A DNA stretch of 39,144 bases, taken from NCBI GenBank assembly GCA_017625035.1, contig JAGALX010000012.1, forward strand, positions 1 through 39,144. Reading direction: 5' to 3'. This document shows, one piece after another, positions 36,253 to 39,144 of the stretch. This DNA is from Clostridia bacterium. GTDB taxonomy: Bacteria; Bacillota; Clostridia; TANB77; CAG-508. A model generated the notes under the pieces. That model was not told the DNA's origin and did no database searches. It saw only the letters and a list, made by a program, of their open reading frames with translations. Made by a program: the position numbers and the translations under genes. Position 1 is the first letter of the stretch. Each line of letters opens with the position of its first letter.

Positions 36253-36281
36253 ATAATACACTATTTTTACTAAAAAATCAA
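36253..36281 (-). promoter_or_regulatory. Sigma-A promoter of efp
   Basis: TTGATT (36276-36281), 17-nt spacer and TATTAT (36253-36258) on the minus strand, 45 bp before the efp ATG. It separates efp from the upstream peptidase gene. Confidence 0.7.
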
Positions 36282-36313
36282 TACTTATGCTATATCTATT
36301 TTGAAGCTATATG

Positions 36314-37375
36314 CTATATTACAACATAATTTTTATCTGATTTTGTTAAACTTATTGATGAATATTTAGATACCAATAATGTATCTTCTATTCTTATACC
36401 AAATTTATTTGGTATATATATTCCTGGTTCATTTGTTATTACCATGTTTTCTTTTAAATAAAAATCTACTCTGTTTCCGAAGAATGGATATTCGTGTATT
36501 TCTAGACCTACACCATGCCCTAAACTGTGCATCATGTCGAATCCATTTAATTTTATATTGTTTTCGATTGCTTTAGATATGTTTTTTATATTTACCCCTT
36601 CTTTTAGGCTTTCTGAAACTTGTATTTGATTTTTTAATACTAAATCATATACAGGTTTTACATATTGAGGTACGAATCCTGCAAATATTGTTCTTGTCAT
36701 ATCTGAACAGTAGCCATTATATTTACATCCCATATCTATTGTTATAGGGTCTCCTGGCTCTATTAATTTATCTGTAGGTACTGCGTGTGGCATTGATGAA
36801 TTTTTTCCAGATGCTACAATTGTGCTGAATGCTAATTCATCAGCTCCATTTTTCATGAAAAAATTTTCTATTTCTGCTGCTACTTGTTTTTCTGACATTC
36901 CAATTTTTATAAATCCTTTTAGATATTCAAAACAATTATCTGTAATGCTACATGCTTTTTTTATATTATTTAGTTCATCATCTTCTTTAATCATTCTTTG
37001 TTTTTCTATAATGCCTTCTGTTTCTTCGAAATTATTAATTCTGTATTTGTGCATGTATTCTTTGTATTTTGCATATGTTAAATTAGATTCTTCGAAACCT
37101 ACGTTTTCACAGAATAAAAAGAAATTTTCATAATCATCTAGGGTTAAATTTTTTATATTAGATACTACAATTCCATCTTCAATTGTTAATGTTGCATTTA
37201 CATGCTCTATATATCGGCTGTCTGTTAAAAATATATTTTCTTTTCTTGTTATTAGCAAAATTCCTTCTGCTTGTATGTTTGTTAGGTAACGTATATTAAC
37301 AGGGTTTGTTATAATCATTCCTTGCAAATTTAGCCCCATCATTTTGTTTCTTAACCATCTAATTTTATTATTCAT
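36314..37375 (-). CDS. M24-family aminopeptidase (Xaa-Pro peptidase)
   Basis: Metallopeptidase of the creatinase/prolidase family (Xaa-Pro aminopeptidase or dipeptidase), 353 residues, cytoplasmic. An N-terminal creatinase domain (about 1-125) is followed by the pita-bread fold with the five metal ligands: Asp and Asp in ITIDMGCKYNGYCSDMTRT, His in HSLGHGVGLEIHEYP, Glu in NEPGIY and Glu in RIEDTLLV. The start at 37375 (MNNKIRW) has GAGGG at 7 nt; in-frame ATGs upstream (37381 and 37414) lie on or before that site. It precedes efp, the common order in Firmicutes. Confidence 0.93.
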   Translation of the reverse strand: MNNKIRWLRNKMMGLNLQGMIITNPVNIRYLTNIQAEGILLITRKENIFLTDSRYIEHVNATLTIEDGIVVSNIKNLTLDDYENFFLFCENVGFEESNLTYAKYKEYMHKYRINNFEETEGIIEKQRMIKEDDELNNIKKACSITDNCFEYLKGFIKIGMSEKQVAAEIENFFMKNGADELAFSTIVASGKNSSMPHAVPTDKLIEPGDPITIDMGCKYNGYCSDMTRTIFAGFVPQYVKPVYDLVLKNQIQVSESLKEGVNIKNISKAIENNIKLNGFDMMHSLGHGVGLEIHEYPFFGNRVDFYLKENMVITNEPGIYIPNKFGIRIEDTLLVSKYSSISLTKSDKNYVVI

Positions 37376-37394
37376 ACACATCCCTCTTTTATTT

Positions 37395-38141
37395 TTATAA
37401 TTTATATTTTCCAAATGAGAATATTACAAAAGGTAATATCATTAAAATTTCTAGTGGTACAAATATTACTACAAATGCAGAAATGACAATAAAAGGTCCA
37501 AAAGCAATATATTCAATTAAATCTTTATGTCTTATTTTTTGTATTATCATCAACACTATACTAAATATTGCAGCGATTAAAAATGATAAAATTGCTATTG
37601 CTATTATTCCTTGAAGTCCAAAAAATAATCCTAGTGCTGCCATCATTTTTACATCTCCAAATCCCATTGTTTCTTTTCCAAATATTAGACCACCTAATAC
37701 TGTTATTACTAGGAATATTAAGCATCCGGCTAATAGTCCTTGGAACATACTAACTGCTATGTTTAAATTGGAAATTCCGTGTATAAATGTAAATATTAAC
37801 CCTATTTCAAATATAGTTAATGTTAATCGATTTGGTATTATTTGCATTTTGTAGTCAATATAAAACGCAGATATAATTAATGGTGTTAAAACCATATATT
37901 TTATTGTATTTACATCATTTATTCCATACCTGTATAGTATTCCTATATATATTAAAATATGTATAACCATTAATAAATATTTTGGTCTCGTATTTTTTAT
38001 ATATTCTTTTATATTTTTTATTGATAATAATTGTTTATGTTTTGGTAATAAAAAATTTAATAAGTCTGAAAATTGCCCCGCAACTGCACCTAGTATTGCA
38101 GCTATTACATATACAATTATATTTACATCGTTTATATACAT
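37395..38141 (-). CDS. Prepilin peptidase, A24 family
   Basis: Integral membrane aspartic peptidase of the A24 (type IV prepilin peptidase) family, 248 residues with about seven or eight membrane helices. The two catalytic aspartates are Asp96 (FYIDYKMQIIPN) and Asp163 (MGFGDVKMM). It lacks the N-terminal cytoplasmic CxxC methylase domain of the classic PilD, so it may only cleave. No pilin, secretion ATPase or pilus gene is in the window. It begins 1 bp after the yqeG stop and ends 19 bp before the M24 gene, so these three belong to one transcript. Confidence 0.88.
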   Translation of the reverse strand: MYINDVNIIVYVIAAILGAVAGQFSDLLNFLLPKHKQLLSIKNIKEYIKNTRPKYLLMVIHILIYIGILYRYGINDVNTIKYMVLTPLIISAFYIDYKMQIIPNRLTLTIFEIGLIFTFIHGISNLNIAVSMFQGLLAGCLIFLVITVLGGLIFGKETMGFGDVKMMAALGLFFGLQGIIAIAILSFLIAAIFSIVLMIIQKIRHKDLIEYIAFGPFIVISAFVVIFVPLEILMILPFVIFSFGKYKL

Positions 38142-38142
38142 C

Positions 38143-38649
38143 TTATTCCTTCTCTCTATGCATTTTTGATAAATATCTATTTATTATGCATTTTTCTATA
38201 GGTCTTTTTACTTTTGTTATAAATATATCTTTTTCACTTATTGGCTCTACTAATATTGAAAACATTTTGCATCTGTTAGCGCCTATTATATCGGTCATTA
38301 TTTGATCCCCTACAGCAGCAATGTTTTTTTCACTTAAATTCATTTTTTCTTTTGCTTTAAAAAATCCTTTTTTTGATGGTTTTTTTGCAAAATAAAAATA
38401 TGGTATATCTAATTTTTGTGATACGACTTTTACTTTTTCGTGTTTGTTTGTGTTTGAAACTATACAAAATTTTATTCCCTGTTTTTTTAAATTATCTACC
38501 CAAGGTTTTACTTTTTCGCTCATATTTTTGTTATAATCAATTAATGTGTTATCCACGTCTAGGATTAATCCTTTGATGTTGTTTTGTCTTAATATTTCTA
38601 TTGTTATTTGTGTTACATCCTTACAGTATAAATTGGGATATAATATCAT
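38143..38649 (-). CDS. YqeG family HAD IIIA-type phosphatase
   Basis: Cytoplasmic phosphatase of 168 residues in the YqeG family (HAD superfamily, subfamily IIIA). Motif I DVDNTLI (DxDxT) is near residue 30, motif II is SNT, motif III KPSKKGF, and motif IV GDQIMTDIIGANR. YqeG is present in most Firmicutes, often near yqeH and aroE; its substrate is unknown. AAAGAGGTG precedes the ATG. A strong promoter (38675-38703) drives it, with the prepilin peptidase and M24 genes following. Confidence 0.93.
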   Translation of the reverse strand: MILYPNLYCKDVTQITIEILRQNNIKGLILDVDNTLIDYNKNMSEKVKPWVDNLKKQGIKFCIVSNTNKHEKVKVVSQKLDIPYFYFAKKPSKKGFFKAKEKMNLSEKNIAAVGDQIMTDIIGANRCKMFSILVEPISEKDIFITKVKRPIEKCIINRYLSKMHREKE

Positions 38650-38674
38650 TTTATCACCTCTTTTATTCGCATTT

Positions 38675-38703
38675 ATATTATCAATATATTAGTTATTTGT
38701 CAA
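38675..38703 (-). promoter_or_regulatory. Sigma-A promoter of the yqeG operon
   Basis: Perfect TTGACA (38698-38703), 17-nt spacer and TAATAT (38675-38680) on the minus strand, 25 bp before the ATG at 38649. Confidence 0.8.
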
Positions 38704-38763
38704 CAGTTTTGTAGGAGTGTAGGTTGTTAAAACTAGTAAGGAAATGTGTTTTGTAAGGATTCA

Positions 38764-38816
38764 AAAAAAGCCAAAATATAACCAATATGCTATAGTTATA
38801 TAATTTGGCTTTTTTA
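38764..38816. terminator. Bidirectional terminator after the Rpn-like gene
   Basis: AAAAAAAGCCAAA-ATATAAC pairs with GTTATATAATTTGGCTTTTTT (38765-38783 with 38795-38816, minor bulge), with poly-A left and poly-T right. It lies 52 bp past the stop of the edge gene. Confidence 0.75.
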
Positions 38817-38867
38817 TATTATAGAAATTTGATTTTTATTTCATCACTAGTATTTTATATTCATTTG

Positions 38868-39144
38868 TTATAAACTTTCAATTTCTTCTTTTGTTAAACC
38901 CGTTATTTCCATTATTAAGTTAATATCCATTTTTTTGGCTAACATCTTTTTGGCAATTATATTTTTTTGTTCTTCTTTACCTTCTTCTCTGCCTTCCTCT
39001 TTTCCTTCTGCTTTTCCTTCTTTTCTTGCTTTTGACATTGCTGCCATTTCATCTCTTATTGCTTTTTCTCTTAGATATGCTAATCTTCTTGTTTCTTCGT
39101 CTCCTGTTAAATATTCAAGCTCTTCTTCTGCTTTTTTTACATAT
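38868..39144 (-). CDS. Rpn family recombination-promoting nuclease / PD-(D/E)XK transposase-like, C-terminal part only
   Basis: Open frame at the right edge, cut by the window; only the last 92 residues are visible, ending in a stop at 38868. It reads AEEELEYLTGDEETRRLAYL, a run of charged repeats (GKAEGKEEGREEGKEEQ) and the closing IMEITGLTKEEIESL. This C-terminal end is characteristic of Rpn/YhgA-like PD-(D/E)XK nucleases widely annotated as putative transposases in clostridia. The catalytic N-terminal part is outside the window, so activity cannot be judged. The repeats GKxEG are prone to length change. Confidence 0.75.
   Translation of the reverse strand, partial: YVKKAEEELEYLTGDEETRRLAYLREKAIRDEMAAMSKARKEGKAEGKEEGREEGKEEQKNIIAKKMLAKKMDINLIMEITGLTKEEIESL

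Overview
This is chromosomal sequence from a very AT-rich, low-GC Gram-positive bacterium, most likely an uncultured gut-type member of Clostridia. Supporting signs are AGGAGG-type ribosome binding sites, sigma-A promoters of the TTGACA-17-TATAAT type, clustered housekeeping genes in clostridial order (der-plsY-gpsA, miaB-mutS, pepP-efp-CD1247-like), a small acid-soluble spore protein of the SspH type (so probably a spore former), zinc-binding forms of ribosomal proteins L31 and L32, and a dockerin-bearing wall enzyme. I cannot name the species.

Layout: (1) 1-6440, minus strand: CorA-like ion channel, MBL-fold hydrolase, RelA/SpoT and RecJ. A 195-bp MITE-like element lies between the hydrolase and rel, and a composite palindromic repeat lies upstream of recJ. 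(2) 6439-10666: an alpha-glucan module, with a GT4 glycogen synthase-like gene (minus, followed by ylbF) divergent from a DUF4912 gene and a GH57 branching-enzyme-like gene (plus). (3) 10892-15640, minus: secreted VanX-type dipeptidase with SH3 and dockerin, gpsA, plsY, der (frameshifted in this sequence) and rpmF. (4) asnB on plus. (5) 17886-21189, minus: an accessory patch of small unrecognised genes, a DUF4116 repeat protein and the broken remnant of a HAD-family gene. (6) 21294-26824, minus: ligA, then a uridine kinase-like / RNHCP / pgsA / zinc-ribbon membrane protein operon. (7) 27219-28178: a zinc-ribbon membrane protein (plus) and sspH (minus). (8) 28346-33088, minus: mutS, miaB, rpmE and a 50-residue membrane protein. 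(9) 33328-34916, plus: tRNA-Trp, GtrA and an M23 endopeptidase. (10) 35145-38649, minus: CD1247-like zinc protein, efp, M24 peptidase, prepilin peptidase and yqeG. (11) A truncated Rpn/PD-(D/E)XK transposase-like gene at the right edge.

No CRISPR array, prophage, rRNA operon or intact insertion sequence is visible. The most unusual content is non-coding: a family of three about 65-80-nt directional hairpin elements, two almost identical copies of a CGTCCCC-type repeat directly after stop codons, a REP-like palindrome used as the asnB terminator, and the MITE-like element. The coding oddities are the der frameshift, a probable AUA start for the M23 peptidase, the unrecognised three-gene operon 17886-19700, and the dockerin-tagged dipeptidase.
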